From: Tolypocladium sp. Sup5 PDA-1
Taxonomy: Eukaryota > Ascomycota > Sordariomycetes > Hypocreales > Ophiocordycipitaceae
Length of the DNA: 64,000 nucleotides
Direction of reading: 5' to 3'
Assembly: GCA_000750105.3 (NCBI GenBank)
Contig: JPHH03000053.1
Coordinates: 124,001-188,000, forward strand
The position numbers and the translations under genes are program-made. Below are positions 1 to 11,691 of the stretch, one piece after another. The notes under the pieces were generated by a model. It was not told the DNA's origin. It saw only the letters and a program-made list of their open reading frames with translations, and did not search any database. How positions within the stretch are numbered: position 1 is the first letter of the stretch; every line of letters starts with the position of its first letter.

Positions 1-680
1 CCGTCAAGGTCAGCATCAGCTTCAACAAGTACCAGACCGTGTCGACCCTCCTCCAGCATTACGTCTTCGTACCCCAGACCAAGAAGGACACGTATCTCAT
101 CTACCTCGTCAACGAGTTTGCCGGCAAGTCCACCATCATCTTTACGCGAACCGTCTATGAGACGCAGAGGGTAGCCATCTTCCTCCGCACACTCGGCTTC
201 GGCGCCATCCCCCTGCACGGCCAGCTGTCGCAGTCATCGCGATTGGGAGCTCTGAATAAGTTCCGCGCCGGCACGCGAGACATTCTCGTCGCCACCGACG
301 TGGCCGCTCGTGGTCTGGACATCCCCAAGGTCGACGTCGTGCTCAACTATGACCTACCCATGGACTCCAAGACCTACATTCACCGAGTGGGACGTACCGC
401 GCGTGCGGGCAAGTCTGGTGTCGCGCTGAGCTTGGTCACACAGTACGACATTGAGGTGTACAAGCGGATAGAAGCAGCCATGGGCAAGGAGCTGGAGGCG
501 TACCCGACGGAAAAGGAAGAGGTCATGACCTTTCAGGGCAGAGTCGAGGAGGCGCAGCGACATTCAAGGAATGAGATGAAGGCGCTGATGGACAGCCGGG
601 AGAAGAAGGGGTTTGGAAACAGACGGGGCAAGACCGGCGACAAGAGGCGGCGGGACGAAATGGACAAGGATGTCGGCTAG
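1..680 (+). CDS. rrp3: ATP-dependent rRNA helicase RRP3 (DDX47 type), 3' part
   Basis: C-terminal RecA-like half of a DEAD-box RNA helicase; the reading frame is open from base 3 and the N-terminal half lies outside the window. Visible helicase motifs are the STIIFTRT segment (motif IV region), HGQLSQ, ILVATDVAARGLDIP (motif V) and YIHRVGRTARAGK (motif VI). The tail after about residue 150 is basic and charged, ending in a Lys/Arg-rich stretch, as in RRP3/DDX47 proteins that act in the nucleolus in pre-18S rRNA processing. The segment VKVSISFNKYQTVSTLLQHY upstream of the helicase half also fits this subfamily. No intron is seen in the visible part. It converges on the CorA-like gene with only about 86 bp between stop codons. 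Subfamily assignment is by sequence recognition; other DEAD-box nucleolar helicases are less likely. Confidence 0.9.
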   Translation, partial: VKVSISFNKYQTVSTLLQHYVFVPQTKKDTYLIYLVNEFAGKSTIIFTRTVYETQRVAIFLRTLGFGAIPLHGQLSQSSRLGALNKFRAGTRDILVATDVAARGLDIPKVDVVLNYDLPMDSKTYIHRVGRTARAGKSGVALSLVTQYDIEVYKRIEAAMGKELEAYPTEKEEVMTFQGRVEEAQRHSRNEMKALMDSREKKGFGNRRGKTGDKRRRDEMDKDVG

Positions 681-766
681 GAGCTCGGATGCGGCTCAAA
701 TTTCCACGTCCAACCGATACCCAGATAGTTCATGTCGTATTCAGGCGTTCAAAAAGCAAACTCATT

Positions 767-2422
767 CTACACATCACCGTTCCCCTTGTCCAGCGGTACA
801 GCAGCGCCCGAGGCCCGTCTATTCCAAAACCACCAAGCAACGACGACGACGGAGGTGAACAGCAGGGACACAAGCGCGAATATCCACCATAAAGGGGCAA
901 CCACGCCGTCGGGGCCCTGCGCCTTGCTACTCAGGTCAAAGACACCGGCGCTGAAGACGCTCTACACGACATGTTAGACTATGGCAATCCATGCGAAGGA
1001 TGCGACTTACAGCCACGAGCGTGCTGGGCAGAAAAACGAGCGTCATGAAGGCAATCGTCCGCATGGCTCTGCTGTCTTGCTGCGCCGCGAGGGCGATACC
1101 GCGCGATTCATCGGCGATGATGTAGTTGACTCGGCTGTCTCTCTGGAAAATGAGGCTATACAGCTACGCCAGTGCGTTGTGAGTTGACGTTGAAGTGCAC
1201 TCGAAGTATCATCTCTTGATTCGGCGAGACTTACAAGGTTGGTTTGGCTCTGTATCCGCGACCGCAAAGCCTGCGTCTGATGCTGCCGCAGCCGACTAAA
1301 CTTCATCAAGAACAGCAGACACTGACGAAAGCCGTCCCGCGCCGGCACGCCCTGCAGCGCGGGCCGTCCCGCGCGCCGCCGCAGCTCCTCAAAGACGTCC
1401 GCCACCGTGCCGCAGAAGGCGCCGAACTCGAGCTCAAAGTTGACCAGGTCGCCGAGGAAGATGAGGTTCGTGTTGCAGGCGTGCATGTCGCGCGCCAGGC
1501 GCTCGTACTCGGCCTCGCTGAGCGCCGCCGCCTGGCCCGAGGGGGAGAGCGGCGCGAGGGAGGTCATGGCGGTGGTCTGCTCGATGCGCACGACCTCGGC
1601 GTCGAGCGTCGCGCGCCAGGACTCGGCGCGCCGGCCGAACTCGTCGTATAAGAGGGTGAGCACGCTGAGCGGCGATGCGGCGGGCGACTGGCCCTGGAGT
1701 TGCTGTAGGATGGCGGGCACGGTGGAGGGGAGCTTGCAGAGGATGATGCCGGTGAGGGCGCCGGTTGGGACGGACATGCGCAGCGCGAGGGAGAAGCCGT
1801 GGAAGGGGGTATACGGCGTTGCGACGATGATGGCTGGCTGGGGCTCGTCAACGACACCTCTTTCCAGTTCGGGGCGGTTCGACGTACAAAGGCTTGAGGG
1901 TTTCGCGTCGGATGCGTCGCTCGCGTAGTCGACGAAATGCCCTAGAGAGCCGTTGTTGCAGTGTATGCCGCGTACAAACGCCCCAGCTAGGCGACCCGTG
2001 CCGAGGAGCTCCTCGAAGAGCTGTGCGGTTATACTAAAGGGGTGTTGCTTGCCATTTCCGGTTCCTAATCTATTACACCATTCAGTATCTCACTCTCGCC
2101 CAGGGATGGATTCCGTACAGCAAGGAAACAGGTGGCCTGGCCTTCTTTCGTCTTGTGGGCTCGTTGAAGAGGCGTTTCTGGAAGCTGTTAGCAGGAGGTT
2201 TGCTGTTGGTGGGTGTGCTTGACTTGCATATTCGACCGCCTTTGCTCGTATCTCGTCAAGAGAGAGCATGGGCTGACTTGAGTCGCCTCCATTTCCTGTT
2301 GATGTGTTTTGATACGACCAGAGACTGTTTGTGGAGGAAAACGCGAGTGTGTTGAAGTAGTGTCTGAATGATTGCTCGTCCATGGCGTCGGATGCTGTCA
2401 CGGCGGCATGAACAAGAGACAA
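767..2422 (-). CDS. CorA-like (Mg2+ transporter superfamily) membrane protein
   Basis: Four-exon model, complement(767..961, 1011..1163, 1235..2033, 2094..2422), 491 aa; the introns are 60, 71 and 49 bp and all junctions keep frame. The long N-terminal part is soluble. The last two exons encode a helical stretch (DESRGIALAAQQDSRAMRTIAF) followed by two membrane segments: MTLVFLPSTLVASVFSAGVF and LWWIFALVSLLFTSVVVVAWWFW. This layout (large cytosolic domain, long helix, two C-terminal TM helices) is that of fungal CorA-like proteins. The canonical GMN signature after TM1 is not present; the equivalent place reads SVFSAGVFD, so Mg2+ transport cannot be assumed. The short C-terminal tail is charged. 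It diverges from the small gene at 3113 across 690 bp. Family call is fairly firm, substrate unknown. Confidence 0.75.
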
Positions 2423-3112
2423 TGGGTTTTTACCGCCAATTGGATACGGTGGTTGGAGTGATTACGTGACGAAATCGTAGTCGTGTCAACTAATAATACC
2501 TTCAGCGACCCTGACACTATAACCCGAAATACAAGATAATGCAACACGGGTGACGAGGTAAGCAGCTGGGACGTCGCCGCTAGAGCCCAACGTGAATGTG
2601 CAGTCCGCGGCTGTTATCAATTCGCCTTACGAGGCGTTTCTAGGGACCTTTCGTTCCAGACCACTCGTCAAAACAAGGTAAGCAAGGCTGCTTGCATGTG
2701 CCAGGACTCACAGACGCCAGGGTGCCTTGGCGACATCTCGACGGCATCCTGCACAGCGGCACATGATGCCAATAAGGTGCCATAATATCTACACCACCTC
2801 AGTAATTACACGGGTATGAGTGGGCGAAATATGCCACTATTGATAGCTCCCGCCCTCCCCGTCTCCTAGCTCCGTTGCCTCTTTTGAAATGGACAATGTA
2901 AAGTCCAGCCACCTTAGCTCAAGGTCCTACAAGTTCAGCTCTTCCCAGCGCATACGCACACCTCGTTTTCGGCAAGGCCGTGTCAAGTATTAAAGGGACG
3001 AGAAATCACCCAAGGAGCGTAAAAGCTAGTCAAAGGTAAATCAAACCAGCCGCATCAAAGAAATCATCATTCCCGGACTACCTGTCCTTCAACCGATATC
3101 CCGTCTCGAACA
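2423..3112. other. Divergent intergenic region
   Basis: 690 bp between two divergently oriented genes. It presumably holds both promoters. I see no gene, RNA or strong repeat in it. Confidence 0.5.
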
Positions 3113-3430
3113 ATGAGTGGCCGCGTTACCAAACTGCCCGACGGCACGCTGCAATACACGGAGCCCATCAGCGACAAGCCCTGGTACGATCCGTACCCGG
3201 AAACGCCTAACTGGCAGGAGAACCTGCGCCGCTCGACAGAGAGGGCGCATGACCGCCAGAGACGTGCGGAAAAGGCAATCGACGCGTTCCGGAGCCGGCA
3301 GAAGCAGACCAAGGCATCGCCGCCGAAGGCACCGGCGATGCCTAGGGTGTCTTCTGCGCCAAGTGCTACCGTGTCCGAGCCCGCTGCGCCGAAGCCTAGT
3401 TTCTTGTCGAGGATAACGGGTCGGAAGTAG
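3113..3430 (+). CDS. Small basic hypothetical protein, 105 aa
   Basis: Single-exon frame of 105 codons. The N-terminal half (start MSGRVTKLPDGTLQYTEPIS, then DKPWYDPYPETPNWQENLRR) has a natural, conserved-looking composition with several Trp, Tyr and Pro residues. A charged helical stretch (STERAHDRQRRAEKAIDAFRSRQKQ) follows, then a low-complexity Pro/Ala/Ser/Lys tail ending in ITGRK. There is no signal peptide or membrane segment. The start is the first ATG after a pyrimidine-rich leader. I do not recognise the family. The tail and pI suggest a nucleic-acid or membrane-periphery protein, but this is only composition. Confidence 0.55.
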   Translation: MSGRVTKLPDGTLQYTEPISDKPWYDPYPETPNWQENLRRSTERAHDRQRRAEKAIDAFRSRQKQTKASPPKAPAMPRVSSAPSATVSEPAAPKPSFLSRITGRK

Positions 3431-5084
3431 TGTTGCAGCATCGAATGGATCAGCCCTTTGGTAAGGCAGATGTTTCCAATCTATTGTCACAACATGGAAA
3501 GCTAATCCTCGCCGTATCTGCAAGAACCAACCCCGCTCTCATGTTCCTTCCATACTGCCCTCGTGGATACAAGTCCTGTGCTACTGGGTGGCTGAATAAG
3601 ACGAAGAGACACTCGCAACTTTCGCAATTGTTCGCCTTGGCTGGTTTTGTGATATTTGATGAGGCACTGTCTACAAGCCGTTCTTTTCCCCTCCTCCTTT
3701 CAAGCGGATATTGTACGATAGCCAGCTGGAGAAGAGTTGTGATGCTCTTAAACGGTGACGAGTGATGGTCAAGACTCAAGGGGTTGGGCAGGCTCACTTA
3801 CCCTACACCGCCAGGCTCTCCTGACATGGACGAAACCCAATCTTCTTTTTTCCTCTCATTGTACTTCAGTTACTTCTTAGTTGGTTCTTTTTCGTTTTAT
3901 TCTACTCCACTCTTACCTGTAGTCTATGTGCTATTACGCCGCCTCATTACGTCGTACTCGATCACAGCAATAGATCTGGCGGTGCAGCGCTTGGAGACGG
4001 TGAATGATATAGGCAAACAGTGGTGTTGCGCCACCCTATGTACAAGCACATGTTAGTAGAATTTAACAAGTTGCAAGCTACTTCAAAATTCACCTCTGAA
4101 TTTTCTTATTTTCACCACAACATCTATGTTCCTGCCTTTGTCGCTCGGGTCATTCTAAGTGATGGCATCATCTTGCATTGATGTCGTCGGCCTCTGCCTC
4201 GCTCGATGCCACTCGTGTGAACCGTGTCCGATTACCACAACCTCCTTCCGTACCAAGCTTCTACATCCGGCATCCCAAGCGTGACAAACAGATATTCATC
4301 GCTAGTGGACTCCCTGGAGCTTCCCGCCCTCGCTTGAGTATATTGTCCGAACCCCCCGCCCTCCGTGTCGGATCAACCATCGCGCATGCGTCGTGGGACG
4401 CCCATACCAAGACAGCAAGTCCTCATGCGGCCTCCAAAAAGTCAGTTCACCACCATCACTCAGCTCATGCCAGACCTGCAACCGTCCCGTGGCCCCAGCA
4501 CGCGCGCTTGGCGCAAGCTCGCGTATATTTCTTCGCGTCCCCAACGACCCCCCCTGGTGCTGCAGCGCGGGAGTGCCCGTGCATATACCTCGGAGGTTTC
4601 CCCATGCATGAACTACCGAAGCGACAGCCGGCTATATCCGAGCTGCATAGAGCATGAGGGCAGGGTAGCTTTTATCACATGTCTTGCGTCTTGTCGAGCA
4701 TAAACCTATGTACTGTTTCAGAGACAAGGTCCATTTCATGGCGGACGAGTCTCGGGAGCGGGCCACGTCGGAACATGGAGTCAACGGCTATTGCCGTTTT
4801 GCAAGAGGCAACCAACTCGCGAGTTCAGTCTTTATTCTCTTCTCCGAGAAACGTTGCATTGTATGTTGGCCGCACTATGGCCTGCGCACAGCGATACCGA
4901 CGTACTTCAAGAGTCATCAACTTGGTCAATGCAGAGGCCTCACGGACTAAAGTCTACTGCCACAATAACCTACCAATTTACGCCATCCAGGCCATTTCCC
5001 GTTCCTTCACAGTACAGTACAAAAACGCGCGATGCGTCAACACGCTCAACTGACACGACACTGTGACGCCCGCCTCTCAACGCC
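3431..5084. other. Gene-free stretch between the small gene and HIR3
   Basis: About 1.65 kb with only short frames lacking any protein-like composition. It must contain the 3' ends of both flanking genes, which converge. Nothing else recognised. Confidence 0.45.
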
Positions 5085-8000
5085 CTACGCCTCAGGCTCT
5101 TCGCGGGCCGACGACCGAGCTGCGTCAGCCTCGGCCATCTCGGTGTCCTCATTGCCTGCCTCCTCGTCGCCTTCGTCCTCTTCAGCCTCGTCATCTTCCC
5201 CGTCATTTTCGTCGCCCTCGCCACCGTCGTCTTCCTCGGCTTCATCGTCGCCTCCCTCCTCCTCTGTTTCATCATCGTCGTGGCCTTCGCTCTCGCTGCC
5301 AGCCTCTTCGCCGCTCGTCTCATCGCGCCCCAGGTTGGGGAACAACAGGCCCGGTGGAACCTCCTCGTCGTAATCATCAGGGAGGTCGGTAAGGTCGCTC
5401 TCATCGTCTGCAGAGTCGTGAATGCTCCCGACCTCCGTGTCGTGCCCTTCCCTGTCCTCGACTCTCGACTCGTCCTGCTCCTCATCATCGCCGGCTTCTT
5501 CATGCGCTTCCGCGTCTCTCATTTCCTCGTCGAGATCCTCGCCAGCCTCCCTGCGGACTTGCGCGTCTGGTCCCTCCTCATCGTCGTCGTCTTCGCTGCC
5601 GGCGTCACTAACCACTGCAGCTGGGGTCTGGCTGCCGCGCTTGCTAGACACGCTGCCGACTCGACTCTTCGTGGTGGCCGACTTTGGAGCCTCCATGGCG
5701 CGAATCACGGCCTGCTCAGCCTTGCGGAGGACGTCGGGCCTTCTAACTGCCCTGCGAGCCCGCGCTGATGGTTCGGCTTTGTCGGTCTCGAGAGGCGTAG
5801 CGCTTCCAGTGTCTTGTCCGTTGGGCGGATTCAAGATGCTGCTGAGTGAGCTGGGCGGCTTCGAGTCAGCCTGGGCGACAGCCTCCAGCTGAGCCGCCAC
5901 CTCCTTTGCGTGATTCCGCTCCGCGATGACCTTTCTTGGCTCCAGGCCAGGCAGCGAGTTCGAAACATCGACGTATATCGTTGCGTAGCAGTCGTTGATG
6001 AGATCGTCAATCAGCGCCACCTTCATCAGGTTGGCATTCAACTTCTTCAGTTCAACCGCTTCCTTCATGCAACCGAGCGCTGGAATGTGCGGTCCGTCGC
6101 CGGCTGCCCACTCCGTGATCCTTTCACTGATAATCTCAAATTCCTCATTCGGCAACGACTTGAATACCTCTTCATTTGCATGGCGCACGTCAAACGCCCC
6201 TCTGAGAAGCTTCAGATATGCCACGCAGCATGTCTGCCACAGATCCGTAAAGTGGTAAAAGTCTACGCCCTTCTTTCGGAGACGTCGAAGAAGCAGCTCC
6301 AGGTTTGTCCGATCCTTCATTATGAGAAGCAGTCTGGTCATGAACCGCACATACTGCTCGGTGAAGACGTGGTGTCGACCAGGGCGCTCGGCATCGCATT
6401 TCCACACATTCATCACCATGGTCTTGGTGAACATGTTTTCCTTGAGTATGGCAAATGCCGCCTTGGCTTCGACGAAGTTATCGCCGCCCTGAGTGGTGTA
6501 AACCTCTTCGTATAGGATCTTGGCATGTCGCATGACGATTCGGTGATGCCAATTGGACTTGTCCTTTTCCCGCAACTTGGTCAAGTTGCGAATGATGTAC
6601 TCTTCCCAGTCCTCCGGCTCAGAGAATGATGCGTAGTGGTCATCCGGGTGGAGCGCAACTCCAAATGGCTGCTCAGAGAGGATGGCAGCCGCATCCGCCG
6701 CAGGCATGTCGCCGCGAATGACCATTTTGTGTAGGATAGAGGCAATCTTGTAGTGTGGCTCCAGGATCGGGTCACTATTCCGGGACTTGCGCGCATTGGT
6801 CGCTACCTCGATGGACTTCTTGAGTGTGCTGAAAACGAGTTTTGAGGTCACCACGGCTTTTTGATCCGTGCTATCCAATTGCTCTGCTGGAGTTTGGTGC
6901 ATCTTCCAATAGCACTTGGCCAGCATGTACGGATTCCTACTTACAATTAGCACTGAGCAATCGAGTGGGAGGATTCGGGATACTCACTTCCAGTTGGTGG
7001 GACATCTTTCCATGGCCATTCTGAAGAGCTTGGCGGCGAACTTCCAGACCTTGTACTCGGTCATTTGGTCATGAAGTATCCTCTTGAATGTGCCGGCGCC
7101 CATATTTTCAATGAAGAACCTCTCTTGATCAGAGTGCTCAAAAGGCTCCATGGCAAAAGGCTCTCGGCTGGAAGAGTACAGGCGCATGGCGAATTTGTGG
7201 TACAGATCGTGCAATGGATCTCCGTCGTTGACTTCCACGTTGACGTGCCGCGAATTGGACAGGGCAAGCGTGTAGCAATGGATTGCGTTGCGTTGGAACT
7301 TGACGAGCTCTGCCCGATCCTTGTTCATTTTATCTGCCGTCCACAGCACGGACTCGTCCAGCTCGTAGTCGAAACACTCGGCGAGACGAAACCAAGCCTC
7401 CCAGTTGTCTGCGGTGAATTGCAACTGCAGTCTCAGGAACGTCGCGCCGATTCGCAAGTCATCTGTGGCTCCGGGGGTTTGCCGGCGATTCAAATCGACG
7501 CCCTTGAACTTGGTCAAGGCGATCATGCCGAGCAGGAAGAACCATCCATGACTAGCAAGGGCAGCCTCGGGCATGTTGGCGCCGACTGCATCCACTGCCA
7601 CGCTGCCAGTGAGTGCCTGGTACAGCCGCAAGGGATGAATTGGCTTCTTGAGTATCTCGGTAAAGTTGCGAAGGTTGTGTATCATCTGCGGCGTCGACTT
7701 GGGTTGTCCAATGGTCTGCTGCATGTGCTCAATGGTCGTCTTCAAGTCGGACTTGAGAAGGTCCTTCATCGGCATCCGATTGGCGAGAATCATGACCTTT
7801 TCGACAAACAGCATGGCCTGCCTCTTTTCGAGCTTTTCATAGGGGCAGCCGTGATCCTGGACTTCCCATATGCCAACGCCTAGTTTCAAGCCGTGCAGGT
7901 CGTAGAGCACCTGTCCGAGGTGGTCTTCCCAGTTTTCGACATTCTTCCACCTGAGGAGCTCCATGCGCATCAGTTTGAGGAATATCTTGTTGGACAGTTT

Positions 8001-11000
8001 GCAAAATTTGCGCAGCCCAATGGCTCGATGAACCGCGGCGAGGAAGTCTGCCAGGTCATTCTCGGGAGAAATGGCGCCCTCCTGCTGGGGCAGGCCAGCC
8101 TTGAACAAGGTGTACTGCAGAGACCAGGTGCGGACCTGCATTTCCCGAAGCTTGTTCACCAAGGACATGAAGGTACTGTTGCTTGAGGGAGCAGAAGCGA
8201 TGCCGATCCGAACTTCGTCTTCGCAAAGCGGCGCAACGTGAAGGATGCAGCTGACCTTGGCTAGGGCACTGGAGCTGGACCTGATGTGATCCTCGTCTAT
8301 AATGTCAAAGGCGCTGCCATCGTTCAGCGCTAATGACAGCGCTTGAATGAGCAATTCGTCTAGGGACTTCATCGTGCGCATGAAAAGGAGGCGCCGTGAC
8401 TCATCTGGAGTTTTGGCGTACGCTTCGCGCTCCAGGTCGGCGACTATCATCTCGATGCTCTTCAGGATGCAGGAGAATCGCTTCGTGGGGTACTCGATTG
8501 CCGCATATGCATCTCCCAGTCGGGACCACAAGAACAGACGTAGCTCAGTGCTGCTGCTGAGCAGAAACTTCCACAAATCTCGCATGCCTTGAGTTGCACA
8601 CTCGGATATCGGCTGCCTTTGTGATGTCTCCTCTTTTGATGACGAAGCGTCGGAGTCAACTGGGCTGTCCGGCGTCTCGGCAGACAAATAGACAGACGAA
8701 GGGTTGAGGACAGGCTCTAGAGTCTCGATGACATGCACGGGATCTTCCATCTCCTCCTGGAACAGGCCGAGGAAAAAGTCCATTGTGGTCAGCTTCGAAA
8801 TCTCGCGATCAGCTGCGGCTGGTGATATGGTGGGCAGGACGACGTTGTTTGGGAGATTTATGGGCTCAACATCCTCTGTCGACAAAAAGTCTCGGAGGGA
8901 TGTCCATAGTAAGAGGATGTGCTCCCGGACGGGATTGTCGGCAAGCGAGGATGCCATGACAGACGCCCATAAAAACCGCACGCAGAGAGGGTCGCGATCC
9001 TGCCGGCTGAGCAGGCGGACGTAAGTCGAAGCGACATCCAGCCATCTGGCAAGCCGATATTTTGTTTCCGTGCGCGTCGCATAGTCGACAGCGCTACTCG
9101 GGTTGGTGATTCTCTCATAAACGTCGATGTGCAACTCAAACAGCATGGGGATCATCGTTTCCAAGTGTGCAAGCTTTTCGGGTGAACCGGCAAACAGCTC
9201 AAATTCGCTTGTGATGCGCTCATAGAGGACGGAATCCGCGCGGTTCAGCATCTGCACCACGGCGATTTTCATCGTGTCTGACCACTTGGAGGTTGCATAG
9301 CTTTCGCTGATGGCGCGGACCCATTCAAAAGAGATGTCGTCGCTCGTCATCCAGGTGTAGCATTTGGTTATCTTTTCGGCAAAGCTCTTCAGCCCTTGAG
9401 CCTCGTCGAACAGAGGCACCGAGGGCATATCTTGGGAGCCGGACTTGGCATGCTCGAGGAATGAGGAGAGTCCCAGGGTCGCCTGCTCTTTCTTGTTCAA
9501 GAGAACCATGGCAGTTTCTTCGCTGAACCCGGTGATGACACTCCGCATGTCCTTGGCGGCCTGGCGGGCGAGCTTGGAGGTCCGATCTTCGGTGGTGCAG
9601 GAGTCCAAGAGCTCCTGTAGACAGTCCAGCGTGTCCCGGTCTTCCACGCCGAGGGTTTCCAGGATGTTCTTCGTTATCTGAAAGAGACTCAGATCAACCT
9701 CTTGATACGGCTGGATCTGGTTTGCGATCAGCGTGCTCGGATCTGTCGTCTCTTCAGCCTCCTTGGCATCGGTCCGCCTGCGCACTCTCTTGCTCCTTTT
9801 CTCGGCACCATTGTCCTCGTCAGCCGCATCAGCCAAGCCGGCAACAGATTGTGACCTCTTTCTCGTCGACATGGAATTTTCACGATCCTTCTGGGCGGGC
9901 TCAGAAGACTTTGAAGCATCGTCGGTGGCATTGGATGCTTGCCGCTCCTTTGGTTCAGGCTTTGACTTTGGCCCCGTGTCTGCCTTGTTTCCTTTGGGAG
10001 CTCCCGCCTCTTCGGCGTCGGTTGGCCTGGCCTTTTCGCTACCCCGTTCGCCGTCCATTTCTGTGTCTTCTTGCGCAGCTTTCAACACCAGGCGACAGGC
10101 TCGCAAGGCGCCGCTGTTGTCTCGCATGCACTTTATGAGCTCGAGCCCGAGAGTCGGCCATGAGGCAATTGCCTCTGTGGATGGTACATCTTCGATGTCC
10201 GCAGAATCCTCAGCAGAATCCTCATGCGGCGAGGGGCTTGAAGGAGGTGGAGTCAGAGTTGCGGTCGGGTCTGGCAAGAAGGAAATCGGGTCGAGGTGTC
10301 GTTTGATGAAAGCTGGCATCTCCTTTTTCAACCATGGCGCCATGGCTGGATGTGAAAGAGCCATGTCATCATCGAGTACTTGCAGGTAGTCCTTAAGTTG
10401 CTCGCCCGCCAGGCCCTCGGCGAGTGATGGCGGTTCAACCTCCATGACGGTAGGGTCATCGTCCAACTCCACAGCAGCCTCCAGGCAGTATCGCTTGATC
10501 CTGCCGCTATTCATGGAGGCCGCAAAGCGAGCCGCCATTCTCCACAGCTCCGGGTCGGAAGGGTCTTGGTCCAGGGCCGCGGTCCAGTTGTCGAGTACCT
10601 TGTTGCCGTCGTCCCCATGGTAGCGTATCTGCAGCTTCTTGTTCCATTCCGGATCGGACTTGCATGCATCCTTCAGCTTGTCCAGATAAAACTGCCCGTA
10701 GTTCTTGTATGAGAGGTACAGCGCCTGGGACAGGTTTGCTGCAACGCCGTCTGCGCCGCCAGCGTCAATGTCCAGTCCTGCTGAAAAAGACTCGAGGGCC
10801 GAAACTTCGGGTCGGCCATCGGCTTGTCGCTCGGATCGCTCGTAGTCGGTGATGGCCTCTCGGTACTCGAAGATGTCGGAGTCGAACAGCGCCTTGTAGG
10901 CCGCGCTGGCGGCGTCGCGGGCTCGCGGTCCCTGCGCATGGAGCTTCAAGGCCGTCTGGAAACGCTTGAGCGCCTCGTCGACCTAGGGGAGAGTTAGAGG

Positions 11001-11170
11001 GGCATCACATAACATGAAGTATTTATGCGACTCGCCTGAAGCTCCTTGGTGGTGTCAATCTGCTCGTCGACATTCTCCTCCGGCTCGAGGTTGATCGCCT
11101 GAAAGGCCGGCTGCAATGTCTTGTTAGCCATAGTGAGCGACGGCGAGATGGCCGTGGCTTGGTCTACCAT
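5085..11170 (-). CDS. hir3: Histone transcription regulator 3 homolog (HIR3/CABIN1 family)
   Basis: Three-exon model, complement(5085..6936, 6988..10982, 11036..11170), 1993 aa. HIR3 is a subunit of the HIR nucleosome-assembly complex, which deposits H3-H4 outside S phase and represses histone genes. The N-terminus fits the family: PAFQAINLEPEENVDEQIDT, then KELQVDEALKRFQ and ALKLHAQGPRARDAASAAYK. TPR-like helical repeats run through much of the protein (for example DPSDPELWRMAARFAASMNS), a basic Lys/Arg-rich low-complexity region lies near residues 340-420, and the C-terminus ends in a very acidic Glu/Asp tract of more than 150 residues. Intron 1 has a GC donor (CAG|GCGAGT) and a normal AG acceptor. 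A second in-frame ATG at codon 14 could be the true start. It shares a 521 bp divergent promoter region with the exomer-subunit gene. Confidence 0.85.
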
Positions 11171-11691
11171 TGTCGCTGCTGAGTTGCGGACCCAGAGGTC
11201 GTCATGCGTGTTGGCGGTGCGCTGGACAAAGGCTCAGCATGTCCGTGTTCGGCGTCGTCGGTGGCATCTGGTGGCATCGGTCAAAGGTCTGGGCTGTTGA
11301 AACCGCGTCGCGATTCACTGGGAGCTTCCCCGTTCTGGTTGACGTGTGGCGTCGCGCTAAGTAGGCAGCCTCGCCTAACCCTTGTTCTTACCTGCGCAGT
11401 TGCTGCCACGTGTGGTGTGGCGCAGGGCGAGGCTGGGCCGTGGTTGGCTGTTGCCAGGTACGAATACTTGGCTGTGGGAGTCGAGCTAACCAGCCAGATC
11501 TTGACTGTTCCATGTCAACTCCAACAGCACATCGCATAACCAACGCAAGCATATCCAGCCTCGCCCTTGCGCCAGGGCTTCCTTATGCACACGAGAGCCT
11601 ATTAGCGGTTCCTGTACCCGGTCGACCTGCATCCGATACGACAGCCCACGGCGCCCTCTTTGAACCTCGCTCCTGAGAGCTGCGCGTCGCC
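11171..11691. promoter_or_regulatory. Bidirectional promoter region of HIR3 and BUD7-like gene
   Basis: 521 bp between two divergent start codons, so it should drive both genes. No specific factor site is claimed. Confidence 0.5.

Noticed and set aside
4178..4657. 159-codon plus-strand frame
   Set aside because: Low-complexity composition rich in Ala, Pro, His and Ser; no domain and no start evidence.
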